Notes: a model not told the origin generated them from the letters alone. A DNA stretch of 64,000 nucleotides from Anoplolepis gracilipes (GCF_047496725.1 NC_132978.1:12859501-12923500), one strand, 5' to 3'. Shown: positions 23,678 to 38,362, numbered from the stretch's first letter. Program-made: numbers and translations.

Positions 23678-24082
23678 TACAAAAAAATAATCTTGCAACT
23701 TTAACCAAAATTTTCTAGGCGTAAAAAATTAAATGAAACAGATAAAATATTACTGTGATAAATAATATTGTGATACTGCATATATTTTGCGCTTAATTAA
23801 TTTAAATGGCAGAGATAGAATTTATATCCGTATACTATTAGCGTAATTTAGATTAGATTTTAGATAATTTTTCTGCAATGCCTATCTTTAAGGCCTATTG
23901 TCAAGGACAATTATATTTGTGATTAATATTTGCCAATGGGATCTAAATTTTCTAGAGGTATTGCTACTATAAATTCCACACGTGACAAACAATATTCTAA
24001 CAGATACAAAAAGTAGCAATGAATAAATTTTAATTGAAACTTCCAAAAATCTATCTGCATTAGTAAAATATTTTTTTGAACG
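23678..24082 (+). mobile_element. MITE, CACTCAAAAAAA family, diverged copy
   Basis: Shares the full interior with the 732-1122 copy (ATTTTCTAGGCGTAAAAAAT; AAGGCCTATTGTCAAGGACA). Both ends have decayed: the left reads GTACAAAAAAATAATCTTGC and the right TTTTTTTGAACG. It has small internal duplications and deletions. Confidence 0.75.
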
Positions 24083-24136
24083 ATTTATTTATTTAAAGAT
24101 TTGATTTTTAGTAAAATTTCTTTAGAACGAATCATT

Positions 24137-24246
24137 CACTCAAAAAAATGATGTTGCAACTTGAACAAAAATTTTACAAAAAGTAGCGATAAATTTTAAT
24201 TGAGACATCCAAAAATCTATCTACATTAGCAAAATATTTTCTTGAG
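24137..24246 (+). mobile_element. Internally deleted MITE, CACTCAAAAAAA family, 110 bp
   Basis: Keeps both ends, CACTCAAAAAAATGATG and GCAAAATATTTTCTTGAGT, but jumps from the left subterminal region straight to ACAAAAAGTAGCGATAAATT near the right end. It sits 54 bp after another copy in the same orientation. Confidence 0.75.
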
Positions 24247-25020
24247 TATTGTACATATGTATATTTGAAACGAGATACGAGTATCGTCAAAATATTGACT
24301 GTTTAAATTAACTTTTTTGCGTGAAAAGTAAAATTTATTCTTTAATCACAGCGCTAATGGAAAAGAAATGTTTTTACGCTCAAAGATATTAATCAAAAGA
24401 AATTTCTGCGATAAAAAGAGAGAAGCATCGCGCTACATATGGCGAGCGAATAGATTCGTCATCGTCGAGGATGATTGACGGAGCTGTCGATGTACTTTAA
24501 TTTGATCGCAAACACATCGCGACGTGTATATAGTATTACGTGACTGTAACTCTTTCATTAAATGATTCGCATGCGTCTGATGTCTCTCGGGAGAGCGAGA
24601 CGAGATAAATTTCACATGTGCGACGGGTTTACAAAAAAAAAAAAAAAAAAAAAAAGGCAACAAGAGGATAGAGGCGGTACGTATCGTCAGGTGCAGGCAA
24701 AACGGCAAACTCGTCCCGCATGTGTATGTGTGTGTGTGTTGTTTTCGCTTTCTTTATTTATTTTTTTTTTTTTTTTTTGCTCTTTCCGGAGTTTCTCCTT
24801 TTTTTTCTATCGAAAATTTTTAGTTCACCTCCTTCCAGACCCGTGATCGGCGCGTGCTGTAAACGCACGCGCGCGCGTCGAGTCGATATATCGGCGATAC
24901 GGGATGCACGGGAGGCGAGCGAATATAATATATATCGGAGGCAATTAGGCACTGACTTGATTTAAGACCGGCTACGATCCGACACGGGGGTCACGGCCCT
25001 GTAATTTCGCAAAGAGATAG

Positions 25021-25040
25021 CGCGCGCGCGCGCGCGCGCG
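25021..25040. repeat. (CG)10 alternating tract
   Basis: Twenty uninterrupted alternating C and G bases, a sequence able to adopt Z-DNA. The lack of decay to TG/CA implies that germline CpG methylation is low or absent here. Confidence 0.9.
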
Positions 25041-26426
25041 TTGCTTAATTGAGAGATCATTAACCGTAGATAATCGTAAATACTAGTAGAAAATTGAGTC
25101 GTTCGTTTGTTTTTTAACGTTATCATTAACGTTATCGTAATTGCAGACATCTTGATTTTTAACGAACGCTCATCGTAGATAGTTAATCATGATAACACGC
25201 AATGATTAAATTCCTCAGGCGCGCGTTCTTGCCCGAATTCCCGAAGTAATGCCAGACTGCCGAAAATCAAAGGGTTACCTTCTTACCTTCGTTTATGTCA
25301 GACAGGTCTTAAACAGAAAGAGAGAGAAAGAGAGAGAGAGAGGGAGAAAGGAAGAGAGAGGGGGCGGGGGCTTCCTCCCTAATCTCGACGGCACTGACGT
25401 ATAGTCGGACGGGTGATCAAGACGCCGCGCCGTCGAAATTTTTGCAGGTCGTCGACACCGCGCTTTTTCGCGCGCGCCGTTTTAATATCTTTGCGTTTAA
25501 AATTAATCAGGATACAAGGTGGAAATTTCAAGATGTCAAGCGTTTCAATCTCGTTGCGCATCACATGTACATTTATGAGATTTTTGGTCATCACGTAACA
25601 TCAGTTTATAATTGCTGTACAAAATTAACTAAGCAAGTGTTCAGTCTCTAAATTATGACCTCGTAAAAAATAAGATCTTATCAGAGTTAAAAGATACAGG
25701 TGCGATTAGCGCCTTAGCGTAATGGAGGTTAAACGTCTGATCGTAACAACGTGAATCCCTGAAAGTGTCATTATTCTAATTTTACGAGAATTACGGCATC
25801 GTATAATCGGTTAATAAGTTTCTGTGACACTCTCGGGCAAGATTCTCTCGATTAACTGTCCCATCTTTTACTCGCGATTATACCCGACTGTGAGATAATT
25901 TTAGATACGTATCAAGAAATTAATTGTTATTAATGTTAGGAAAACCATCTTCGAGAGGTAATTTGCCATGTAATATTTTATATGAAGGATAGATACCTCG
26001 TATAAATAATCTTGACGCAATTTGCGAATGAACGAAATTTCTTATGTATATCGCCTGTGCAATTTCAGTCATAATGAAGAATTAAGTCATTGAACACGTG
26101 ATATCTGGGTGGCAAACGATTATTATTTTTTTTTTTTTCTTTCCCGATTACTATAAAACGCGAATGCTCGTCGGGGACGGGCGGAGGACCCGTTTTAGGA
26201 CTCGCAATCACGAATCCTCGAAATTGCGCACTAGCGTACTAGAAACGTTCAATCTGGCAAATTACTTGCGCGTATTTCGGCACGCATGGCACCCGAATCA
26301 ATCGCGTCTACCTTGTAATCGAGCCCTCGCGCATTAATGCATTCCATAACCCAGTTAGACCGGGCCTGTCGATGTAAGAGAGAGTCGATACACATTCGCA
26401 TCCGCTACGTGTCGCGTGGCCAGCAC

Positions 26427-26456
<30 letters not shown>
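26427..26456. repeat. (ACG)n microsatellite
   Basis: About ten CGA/ACG units, located 75 bp before a 102-bp (AG)n tract. Confidence 0.9.
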
Positions 26457-26458
<2 letters not shown>

Positions 26459-26527
26459 TCAAATAACGGGAGAAGGTAAGATGAGAGAGATAAAGGAGAG
26501 ACAAGTCGATCGAAATGACGATAAAAA

Positions 26528-26635
<108 letters not shown>

Positions 26636-27739
26636 TCGCCGGTGACCGGACGCCGAAAAGACGTTCAATTTCTGTCGCATCTGCCTAAATATATGATAGC
26701 CTATGATGAGCACTCGGCTCGGGGTATATTATATAGTCGATACGTCTAATGTCGTCCGATTGCGATATTTTCGACCGCGCATTATCATACACGCATTATC
26801 GTGGCACCCCGTGTTCTCGTCGAAGGGCTCGACGACTACCTGTCTCAATATCGACGGTCGTTATCGGTGAGTTTTTTTTTTAAATATGGGATTGTAATGG
26901 ACCTTAAATTTTCGTAATTATATTTTGATTTATATAATGCGTACTTTAGAGTCAGTCGACCTTCAAGCAATAAACACAGTTGTGAGTCGTATAAACGATT
27001 ATTGTATTGTATATGTCGTATTCGAGTCTCACTCATATCGATAAGACGTAACATATAGATCTTAATGGAGACTTTATTGCTTGAGACTTATTAAGAAATA
27101 TTTTTTTTTTTAATTTTGATTACACTGTTAATTATATTTATATTTAATTTAATTACTTTATGCTAATAGAATTTGCTAAAAACTTTTATAATATTTTATA
27201 TAAGATAATAGAATTATACAATTCTATTTTGTATATTTTATATAAGATAATAAAATTATATAATTCTATTTCGTATATTTTTGTACATGTAAGATAATAG
27301 AAAATTTCCCAAGAACTTTTATATATGTACGTTAGATTTACATTTTTCTTAATGTACTTTATCGTGCAGAACATGCGCGTGCTTCACGGTTTTTGAGTAC
27401 ATTATTCGCTTGAAAATTCATTTACGCTTATAATATGATTTAGATAGCACTTGATATGATTTTAGATAGCACTTAAAATTTCAAGTAAAATATGATCGCT
27501 AATTTTACTAAATATATGATCAAGACGTTTTTCACAATTATAACAATAATTAGCAGCGTGACTAAAAACATTCTGCCAAGGCAAGAAAGTTTTCGAACTT
27601 ATATTTATGTGGCGTGATAATCACCCGTATAGGAATGATAATTGACGCTCGCATGCTCGCGCGTTAAATTACTCTTTCTTCTTTAACGCATCGTATGATG
27701 TGCCGATCGTAAAGTTGAAAACTCGTCAGAGGCTAGATA

Positions 27740-28298
27740 CAGGGTGTCTACTCCATAGAAAAACATGGAAAACCTGGATTTCTCAGGGATTTCTTTCGCA
27801 TCTGGAACAATCAAGGAATTTTCATAGAATTTTATTGGAATTCGGGAAATTAAAAAAAAAAAATTCTATCTTTAATAATTTTGGCTCTTATATTGTAAGC
27901 GATTAAAATGTCAAATAAATTATGTCTTAAAATATAATTATAAAAATTATAAGAATAAAATATATTTAAAAAATATATTATAAATATATATTTATGTATA
28001 TGTTTTTATGTTTATATATTCAGTATTTATTTTAATGTAATTTTTAGTGACAAAAAAATGAAAATGTGTTATGAAAAATTATCTTACGAAAGCTCTTTAA
28101 TACACACATTTGTAAACCTTGAAACTTAAATGCGATTTCATGTTTTTTTTTTTCGTTTGAATGAAAAGCATTGGAAAATGCATACAATAAAAAATTTATT
28201 TTAGAAAAATTTCTTAAAAATATTCTTTTCTGGGATTTTGTACAAAAAATATTTTTAAAAAACCAGGGAATTTATTTACAAGTTTCGAGTAAATATAT
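27740..28298. mobile_element. MITE, CAGGGTGTCTACTC family, copy 2
   Basis: Starts CAGGGTGTCTACTCCATAG, followed by GGATTTCTCAGGGATTTCTT, matching the 17339 copy. The right end near 28298 (AGTTTCGAGTAAATATATG) has decayed from the GAGTAGACA form. It is longer than copy 1 through an AT-rich interior. Confidence 0.65.
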
Positions 28299-28915
28299 GA
28301 TTTGCATGTATTTCAATGTATCGTATAAATAAATATAATTTTATTTGTCGCGTGTTACACGTTATTATACATATATTTGCGGCGCGTCTCATCGAAAAAA
28401 ATCTTTTTTCGTTTCAAGTTTTTAATCTTTCTTACAAAGTGAGCTCTCGTGAGATCCGATCGCGAAAGGATTGCGCTATTACGAGAGCCTGCATGCTGTG
28501 GACATGGACTGATCGAGACACACTTTGGCTAATAGGCATTCGTGATTTCGTGCGCTTAGATTCTCAAAGGCAGGTGAACACTGGCGGCGGCAACTGTCCC
28601 CTCGGAGGCAAAGATCGAAGCGCATTTCTCTCCCGCAAATTTTTTTTTTCTCCTCTCCGTCTTTCTCTCTTTTTCTACTCTACTCTATTTTACTTTACTC
28701 TACTTTCTTGCCTTCTGTGCGGTGGACGCACGCAAAAAGGCAACGAAGCGAAAAAAGGGGAGATTGGGACGCGTTGTCCTGCTGGTAATAGGTGCATCGG
28801 ACGCTTCTACCAACCAATCTAAGCGCAAGTAGGCGGCACCCTAAAATTTCGCATTGACTTTCCAAGAGGCTTTTTCGTACCCGGTGGCTCTCATAAATCG
28901 CATTCGCGCATAGAG

Positions 28916-28953
<38 letters not shown>

Positions 28954-30357
28954 TGGCAGATCGGAGGCTGATCCGAGACCCCGATGTGAGGCAGCGGATG
29001 TCCCCGGTCGTAATTGCGATTTGTTATATATAAATTTTAGGACAAACGATTGGCGTTTACGATTGGCGTCTGGCGATTAGATGCGAAACACATTTTATCG
29101 TCTTGGCATTCTATCGTAATGTGTTTTCGCAACCCGATATATATATGCATGCGACGGACGTCCGGCTCGAAACCTATGCAAATTAGCTCCGGGTGCGACT
29201 TAGGATCGTCAGGCGAGGGAAGGAAGGTTCACGATTGATAACGCAACGTTTATTAGATATTTTGTATATTATATATATGCCTTTATAATTTACACTATAG
29301 CGAGATACACACACATATATATATATTTCAGGAAGCAAATCCGAATAATCAATTCTCTTAAATTTGTTGGTATTTTTCGAGCGAAATGGTTACATTTATT
29401 TCCCTTCTCTTGACCCTCTCTACAACCCTATCAGCACACATAAATTAGATTCACAGGATATTAAAATATGTTTTAACATTCTATGGATTTCCTACAAACA
29501 TCTTTTGAACATGTGTACTGATAGGGAATATATATATATATATATACGAAGGAAAAAGAAGATTCTCGGTTCACCGCGCGCGTAAGAAAGCTTTACATCG
29601 TAACCACGTTCGCGGGATCTCGTCACTCAAAGACACAAATTGTCGCCACCGATCATTTTGTCCCGCAAAACGTGCATGTGTGCGAATGTGTATCACGTGG
29701 ATCGATCCGCGACGACAGCTTCTTGCGTATCGCGTCTTCCCCGACGAGGAATGCGGATTTGTCTCCCCGATATCACCAAGTTGGCCGTGTCGAACAACCG
29801 TCTGCCTCGACCAAACTTGTAGAGGAAATAAATGTCTCTGGACGAGACGGGATTTCTCGTCGAGGCGTTTACGCCTTCTCGCCGGGACACGACCGTGTAC
29901 AGGTATAGGTTTTCCCTATAATCCTCTCTCTCCCCCCTTCGCCTCTCCTCTCGTCGCTTCGTTCTCGTGCCGCGGCCTTAGAAGAAGAAACAGGAACGCG
30001 CCGATTTCAAGAGTCATTATCTGTGACGTGCCGAGACTATGGTTATGTCAAAAAATCGTTCCTCCGTCTGTGCTCGCGCGTCTCTTTGCGGCTTCCGCCG
30101 TGAGCACGAGACCAACCTACCTGCTTATTAAAACCAACGAGATTTTTGGTTACGTGCTCCGTTTGGTCACGCAGAACGTTGCGACACGTGTCTGTGTTTA
30201 GATTCCTGCGTAAATAATTAAATGATCGTATATTTTCTTTAGAGGCCACAGAACGTGTAAAAAATAAAATATGCGTCTCTGCAGGTCGGAATGAATATGC
30301 TATCAAAATATACCCGCGGGTATATTATATACCACATAATATGCATACATGTGTATG
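28299..30357. other. Gene-free stretch
   Basis: No coding exon recognised. There is a (GA)n run at about 28924-28951 and an (AT)n run near 29530-29546. Two GC-richer blocks (about 28,560-29,000 and 29,560-30,200) are rich in CpG and could be regulatory, but no promoter or splice pair could be assigned. Confidence 0.45.
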
Positions 30358-30359
30358 TA

Positions 30360-30896
30360 GAGTAAACTAGGATATGATGGCCATAGGCTGTATTTTTTTC
30401 AATAATCGCGATATAGTGCGATTACTTTTTTAATCATTATCAAAGATAATCGATATTTACCATTGTTCGAAATAACGATATTGTGAATCTTATATCATAT
30501 TTTTACTTTTGACTACCTGCAAAGTTTTTCATTCGTCCACTAAAAACTGTTATAACCGCGAATAAATTACAGTTAAGTTATCGTAATCGACGTTAGACAT
30601 ATTATAAAGATATGTAAATTGTTATATGACCTATAATTTTTATTTTCGTTTTCACTATTTTTTTTATAAATATTACGGTCATCTTTTCCTTAAAAGTTGG
30701 CCAATGCTTACGTTGTACTATTTTGATAATACAATATAACATTTCTATTAAATATTTTCCTTTTAATTTCGATAATATTACGTAATTTAAGCTTCAGTGA
30801 AGATAATATATGTCAAACGCTATTAAAAAATAAAAAAAATAAAAAGTATGTTTTTTGCATTTTAAAAAACTATGGCCATCTTACTCGAGTTTACCC
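30360..30896 (+). mobile_element. MITE, GGGTRAACTAGG family, copy 1
   Basis: About 537 bp, starting GAGTAAACTAGGATATGATGG after a TA and ending ATGGCCATCTTACTCGAGTT then TACCC. The ends are inverted repeats. It is nearly identical along its length to 39544-40098 in the same orientation. It is AT-rich and non-coding. Confidence 0.8.
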
Positions 30897-33800
30897 TTTA
30901 CTAAAAATAATATATTAAATATATTTTATCAAAAGAAAAAATACATCAAAACCATACTACTATTTTTTTATAACTAAAAGTTTAAAAAATTTAAAAAAAG
31001 AACTAATATTCATATTTATTATAGACCACTTTTTCTATCAGATTGTTTCAATTCTTTTTTTTAGCAAATATATTTTTTTAAACTGAGAATGATGTCTGAA
31101 AATTTGTATAGAATAACATAATATTATTAAAAGAAAAATTATATTTAACCTATGGTTATTTATCAACAACAGATCAATTTAATTCGTTAAAAAAGTCACA
31201 CAAGATTAATTGCTCTGACATGGAAGAGGATTCATAGAACACGACATAGAAAATTTGTTAGTCTTTCCCTTGCTCTTTGTCGTATTAATATTATGTCACA
31301 GAAATCACGGAATCGTAATATACGTATATAGAATATATTTTCACACAGTATAAATAATAACGTAAAATCACAGCATAAAATTGTTACTTTTCACGGAGTG
31401 ACTTGCCGAGCCTGTATAATACAACCGTTAATGCAAGATTATTATCAGTATTGCTATTAATATTATTACTGTTATTATTCCAAGTGCCTTGTAATATATC
31501 GGTGGCATGCGAAAAGTAGTTTCAGACATCATTGTTGTTGCATCACCGCACCGGCGTGTTAACCGGCGCGTAATTCGCGGGTCATTTTGCATTGCCGTGT
31601 GTGTCCGTAAATGCGTATTGCGCCCCCTTTGAAATCTCGAAAGCCACCGGCTTTCGCTGGTGTTACATTCAGAAAAGCGTGCAAGAAGATTCGTGCGAAT
31701 ATTCGCGGACTGGCGGAGATTTGGCTTAGAGCGTTGCAATTTTGCGGGGCGCGTTGTCGGCCCCGGTGTCATTTGCAGTCGCACCTCCGGGGCCCGGGAC
31801 AATTTACCGTGCTGGGTCCGGGCTAAATGTTCCGCGCACGAAGCGCCATTACGCTTGCGAAAAAATGCACCGCGAAGGGTGGTCCTAATGACGTGGTCGC
31901 ACACGTGCCCAACACTATGCGTTGTCCCGGTTGTCGAGCAATCGTCTCGCTCGGCAATCGTGCAGTATATAATATGGAGCATTTTTATTACAAGCCACTA
32001 TACATACCGTAGGGACGGGGCTGTCGATCCGCCATTTTAGCAAAAATTATTCAAAGACGCTTGAAAATAAAAATAGGATAGCTTTTGCCGAATAATATTT
32101 TTTTTTTTTTTTTTTTTTTTTAATTAAAGTTTTCCAAAGACCAAACGTCCTTTCGTTACACTAATAAGAGTAAGATGCACAGATTTTACTTCAAAAAAAA
32201 AAAAAAAAAAAGGAAAAGCAAATTGAATTCGAACAAGACTATACATTCGCTTTAGCCCGTTACGATCGAGCTCGTGCTCGCCTGACTAAAATAACTCTAT
32301 CGATACCGATCGCGCCCGGGGGCACAGTAAAACAAATGAAAAGGTTCCGAACTCTCGCTTCGATCTTCTCACCTCGGTTTCTCTCTACCTTTTATGCCAG
32401 CATACCTTTTGCAATATCTTTCTCTGTTGCCTCGCGTTCGAAACCGTTTGTATGCAATTTTGTTGCAGGAGACTCGTGTAACGCCTTGCAAATTATTCCC
32501 ACGAAATTGGCACGCATATCTCGCGAGAAGTCTAGGTAAAGTTCTTTGCGTTAGGCGAGAAAAAAGCTTACAGAAAAGACAGAGAGAAGCGAAAGAAAAG
32601 CAAAAGGAAGCGCAAAATTCATAATTTCAAATTTGAATCTTTTAAAATGGCACGTGAAATTTCGCGCATTTTTTTCTATCCCTGTTTCTTTCTTCGAACG
32701 TCAAACGAGTATAAAATAATCTTTCGCGTGTAAATTGCAATCTTTTTTTTTTTCATTCGAGTCTAAAAAAGAAGATTTGATTTATACCGACGTAACATTG
32801 ACACACATTTGTCTGAAAATACACAAAGGAGGGAAACGCGGTCGGAGTCTTTCGATGAAATTGACCGCAAAAGTATTATTTCTCAAAATGACGAATTTAC
32901 ATTTGTAGAAAGTTTGTGCGTGATTGCAATTTCAGAAGCAAAAGCAAGGAAAAGCGGCGAGATTGAAAAAAAGGAAATATCAATTTGACATATGTTGATA
33001 GCTTATTATTACATAATTCGGTCGTGCGTGTGATCGCTTGATGAGGTGGACCACCTTCGGAGTTTACGATATCATAATAAGCAAGGTGAGGAAACGCGTA
33101 CGAGTACGAAAAAAACTCGAAATTTACATCCCACACACGACGAATGTCTACCTACCCGTATGATTCTGTCAGTCGTCAGAGTCAAGACGCAACATCTTCG
33201 ATGTCGTGTCTGCGCAACCGTCGCACCATAATCGGCGAATTATAAAAATTCTCAACAATTTTTACGCAAAACGCGAGTATTATTCGTCGAGCTCGCTTCT
33301 GAATTGACGTTGAAATGATGGACATTATACGAAATCGAAGCGATTTCGACAATCTTGAAAAAAGAAAAATTCTATTGATTATTTTTAAATTACACGGGAG
33401 AAAGATTTATGGTTTTAACAGATCTCTGTATATTCGGGACGCGGAGTTGATATTACATAATTAGTAAGGTAAAATTATCTAACGTAATTTTATTTAATAA
33501 TGACATTACAACAGACACCTATCTCTTCCATTTCAAAGATTTATGACCGACCACCAAGAATACGGGAATTATCTTTTGGGATAGAAAAATACCAGCGCCG
33601 TGTTGTGTTTACAAAATAATCGATTCAATATCTACCAAGTGTAAACGCTCTAAATATGTTTTCCCGCAGATCGATCTGACACGCGCCAGGGTGACGTTCT
33701 CTTTCGCGCGTGTGCGCCACCCTTCGTTAGCACCCTCGACACACCCGTCGATTATCGCATACTAACAACTCTGCATTCGAAGTTTCAAGCCAACGCTACA

Positions 33801-34061
33801 CTTCGACTCGATTATATATCTCGATTAATTGTAAGTGAAAGACTAGAGAAGTAGAGAGTCTCTAATTTTTGGAATAATTCGGGTTACGATTTATCAACGC
33901 GTTAGTTAATTGGCGTAATTAAATTTCGATGACGAGAGGACGGCGTCGAAGGACGGAGATACGCTTCGCGTTACAATACGTCTACGTAGACTCATCCGAA
34001 TCGAAATAATAAGCCGCACAGAGTACTGCGTTTCCGTGCAACTGTGTCTGGCGCTGTTAAG

Positions 34062-34129
34062 GGTAAGCCCCTGAGGTGTATCATATATCACGTGGCACGT
34101 GGATCCCCGTGGCTTAGCGGGGGCTTACC
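34062..34129. repeat. Inverted repeat enclosing two tandem E-boxes
   Basis: Perfect 10-bp arms GGTAAGCCCC (34062-34071) and GGGGCTTACC (34120-34129) are separated by 48 bases. The loop holds two CACGTG hexamers at 34089-34094 and 34096-34101. A smaller CCCCG/CGGGG pair lies within. CACGTG is the core site of bHLH factors such as CLK/CYC and MAX/MITF families. Confidence 0.55.
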
Positions 34130-36717
34130 GGAGGATTACCAGCGCATTCTGCTACTACCAGATAACACTGTGTAAGTTGTCACAAGCGTTCACACCCATT
34201 TTCAAACGCGACCGACCCCTCATCCCGCGCACTCGAGTCGCGCTCGATTGAAATAATTGAACATCCCTCACCCCGTCCTTTCCCCTCTTCGCCTACTTTT
34301 GGTTTTCTCCCTTCGGTCCCTCGTCGGTACACGCGCTCTTTCGTCCGAAAGATCCGAGAGATAGGCGCCGATCTGTAATTGGATGATTTTCTTTCATGAG
34401 AAACGGTTCTGCAGCCTGAGAGAAGCGCGATAAAACCGCCGGACAAAAAGGCGCCGACTCCGTGATTTTTCCCCCTCGCGTTGCATTCGATGAATGTCCC
34501 GTCGCGAACGACGGCTTATGCAACGAAGCGAATTAAATTATCCGTTGCTCTTAATTTTTTAATTAGGTTACACAACACCGCAGATATCTCGGCTCGACGG
34601 GCTCGCTTTTTATCCGCTCTTATAATTTCTTACTACGGTGAAACTGCGCGTGTTACGTTACGTATAGTTAATTTGCAAAGCGCACGCAAATTATTCGAGA
34701 AGGCAACTTTGTGCATTTTCCTGATTTTTGCTTGAGAGATCGCGTTAATCGATCCTGAATTGCAGAAGCTAAACCTGTCTTCAAAATATTTTCTTTATCC
34801 ACAAGATAAACAGAAAATCAATTTGGACGGGAATCAGTTGCGAATTACATATGCATTAGCGATTGGCAGAATTAAATGCACGCCTATCTTGCAATATTTT
34901 CGGAGAATCGTCGTATAAATACTATAAAGTAGCTTGCGCCTTTATATATCTAGAGTTTGAGCCAGAATTATCTCCGCGAATATATCTATCTATATTCCCT
35001 CCATGTTTTAATTGGCTGATTTTTGCAGCTGAGAGCAGAGAGGAATTTTCACTCGTCGCATTGAACAATTAACATAATTAATCCTATAACTTTTATCGAT
35101 AACGAGATCCGGAATTAAACCGAGATTTAAGATTGTAATAAAGGTACGGCGAGTCCTAATGAATGCGAGCATCGCTAAAGGGTCGAATTTAGGAAATGGC
35201 AAGTTTCGAAACCGCATAAAATGCAACATTGTATATCTAATTGCATCATCCGGCACGGATTGAAAATCACTTAAGTTCTCTCTTCACCGGGTGTACTCGC
35301 GTTAGCGTGCAATTTTCTACGGTAATCGGACCAATCTCAACTCGGATGTTATCCTCGCGACAAGTGTAACTTATTTATATAGACATATTACGAGATATTG
35401 GAGTGCGAAAATTGCTTCTTACATTCGTTCTCTCCTTCTCCCAGCCAAAGTGAGAAAAACGATCGTGATTCAACGCTTGTGAGAATGACCAGTAAAAGGT
35501 TTTAACTAACTGATAAAGATCCTTTTTTTTTTCACGCTATAATTGGACGATTTCGATACAAAATTGCGCGGTCGGTTTCGCAGTCGCGATTAATTTAATT
35601 AATCCTGCTTGGCGGCGTGACACGTTAATCTTGCAATGCAAGATATGAAACTTTCTATTACACATAGAAAAATACTACATGTTACATTCAAGTGAATAAT
35701 ATTATGTCAAATATGTTATAAATTTATATATATGTATATTCATAAATCTATCCCACAAACTCATCAGAAGCATAAAATTTATTCAAAATATTTTCTAAAT
35801 AATAGTACTTGTAACATTCCAAGAAAACTTGCTAAGAATACTCAAAATTTTTAATTAAAATAAAAATTCGATTTGTTTAATTTCATATATAAAGTTGACA
35901 GATAAAATATTCTTCTAAAAAAAGTAAATTCTTTCAAATATATAACAATGAGATTTTTTTTACAATATACTTGTAATAAGTATATTTAAAAGCTAAAGAA
36001 AACGTCGTTCTTCGTTAGAAATAATTTATACGAAAAAAAATTAATTGAGTAATTATTTTTCTTAGCAGTAGGATGATTTTTCTGTGTGTACTTATGTAAT
36101 TGTGATTATTATTATTATTGCTCCTTTTCTATATATTTATAACAATCATGGAAAAGATTATTTCAAACGTTTCATAAAGATAACAGCGTTTAGAGAAGAG
36201 ATGACAATTTGCAAAAGATAGACCGCGTTTTCGATAAACTTCCGCGATGCTTGATTTGTATCCTCGAGCGAAATTGTTTTACTTTTGTGGCCGAGAGTGC
36301 GTGCAGACGCGAGTAGAACGTCTTAACTATCCAATCAGGCTCTGTGGTATTTTTCTCCGTGCCATAATTGGATGATTCTTGCGACGTAGCATATATGTAG
36401 TATGTCTCGGTATCATTTTTGAACGGTCCGACAAAACGCGCTTTACAACCGTCTCAGAATTGATCGTTGTGCCACGATCCGCCAATGATTTCTTTCTTTC
36501 TGCAGAAACGTTCGCAAGCCGCGTGACGAGTTTCAGCAATTTTAATTCCTCGATCGCGATCGCAACAGTAGACAGAGAACGACGAAGAAAACGAGAACGA
36601 AAGAAAAAGAAAGATCCAATGAGCAAATAATTGAGCCAACTACTCCGAAAATATCCCAATTGTTGAAGAAATAATACAGTGCGTTACTTTCTTTATTTAG
36701 AAACAAAAAGGAATATT

Positions 36718-36718
<1 letters not shown>

Positions 36719-36748
<30 letters not shown>

Positions 36749-36751
36749 TTC

Positions 36752-36788
<37 letters not shown>
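36719..36788. repeat. Compound (AAT)n-(AT)n microsatellite
   Basis: Ten AAT units (36719-36748), a short spacer, then sixteen AT units (36757-36788). Confidence 0.92.
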
Positions 36789-36792
<4 letters not shown>

Positions 36793-38278
36793 ATTTCAGT
36801 AGTAATTTCTTCAGTAAAATTTGAGAATATGATTTAATTTGAGAAAAAAAGGAATTTTTTTATCAAAATAATTACACATGGTGAGAGAGTAATAGTAATG
36901 TTTAGATTAAAATGTAAATGAGCATAAGGTTATTATTTTAAATATATTACTATTTGCAAAATCAGACGGATAGGATCGCTTCTTTTTATGGTTTTTTATA
37001 GTCAGTCGATTTTTCAATCGAGTGATCATTGTTGAATTGATATCGCGAGCATCAGACTTTTATTTTGTAATAAATTTCGCTCATATACCTTTCGAGATTT
37101 ATAAAATCATCCTGTCCTCTCAGCTGATTCCTCTCTATCCAGTCCTGAAAATTTAACGAAAATTTGCGAGCTACGGCGACTTTATGGTGACTATCAATCT
37201 ACAATTGAATTTTTCGAAATGACAGGAATACATTGCCGGATGTTTGAAAAATATCGATCAAACCGTTAAATACGTATTTCGATAAGTTACACCTAACGCA
37301 TTTTCCGAATTAAGATTTTTTAAAAGTACAGATAACACAAAGAATAGTGATTTAGATTAAAAAAAATATCAAACATTTTTATATCCTCTTCAAACTCGGC
37401 AATGTGTATTAATTTCTATTAGTCTTTATTCCTTTTATATCAAGATGTTATCTTTATCATTTATTTATTTTTTTATCACATTTAATGTATTTAATATAAG
37501 CAATTATAAGAATCGTAAGAGTAGTTTCTAAAACTAAATCAAGTCTTTTTTATTAAGTTTTTATTTTTAAAGATAAATTGGAAAAATTAAATGTTTACTG
37601 TTTCTTAGCTTCTCAATCAATGCAATGTTTCCAATATTTAAGTGATTTAAAATTATTAGAGTTGTAAAAAGTTTTCGCATTGTGATTCAAGCCATTCTTA
37701 CACAAAATTTAATAATCAGATGAGAAAATTGAGACTCTTTATCAACCTAAACTTGAAATTTAAAGCGAATAATTATGCGTAACAGAAATAATTTTTTCTC
37801 GCGCGCTTTACATTCGCCAAATGATCGTAGAATTATTATAGATATTCTTTTCCAATTGTTATTAGCTCCAAGTTTAATTTTATAACCGCTTCATAAATAA
37901 AATGCAGTTTTTCGATTAATCTTCGTATAAGCACTTTTTCGAGATTGTCCGTCAAATTTAAAATACGCGAAATATGCTTATACCGCGCGGCATAATTTAC
38001 TTCGTGGAATCGCGGAATGGAAACGTCCCTTTGGTAATTAGCCTCGATATTAAATCTGGTCCTGTTACGAACAAACACGCAATGCACTTGGGTGTAAATC
38101 TGTTAACCGAGATTTTCCGGGACACGCATATACACTTTGCCACCAGCGACAAGCCGTCCTTCTTACCGTACTTGCTGGCGTCCCTTACGAGAGCACCTGT
38201 ACCCGGCCAATCAAACCCGAATTCACCGAGGGAGAGATACCGCATACATCTCCCTTAACGTAAGTCAAAAAGCAAGAA

Positions 38279-38362
38279 GAGAGAGAGAGAGAGAGGTGGA
38301 AAGTACGCGTGTATAAGGGGGCAGCTCGGGGCGACTAACGAGAGAGAGAGAGAGAGAGAGAG
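38279..38362. repeat. Paired (GA)n tracts
   Basis: Two GA runs, about 38279-38294 and 38340-38362, flank 45 bases of GC-rich unique sequence. In insects such tracts are potential GAGA-factor binding regions. Confidence 0.8.

Noticed and set aside
27072..27086. TTATTGCTTGAGA, resembling the 5' part of miR-137
   Set aside because: The match stops after about 13 bases and I see no paired arm giving a pre-miRNA hairpin.
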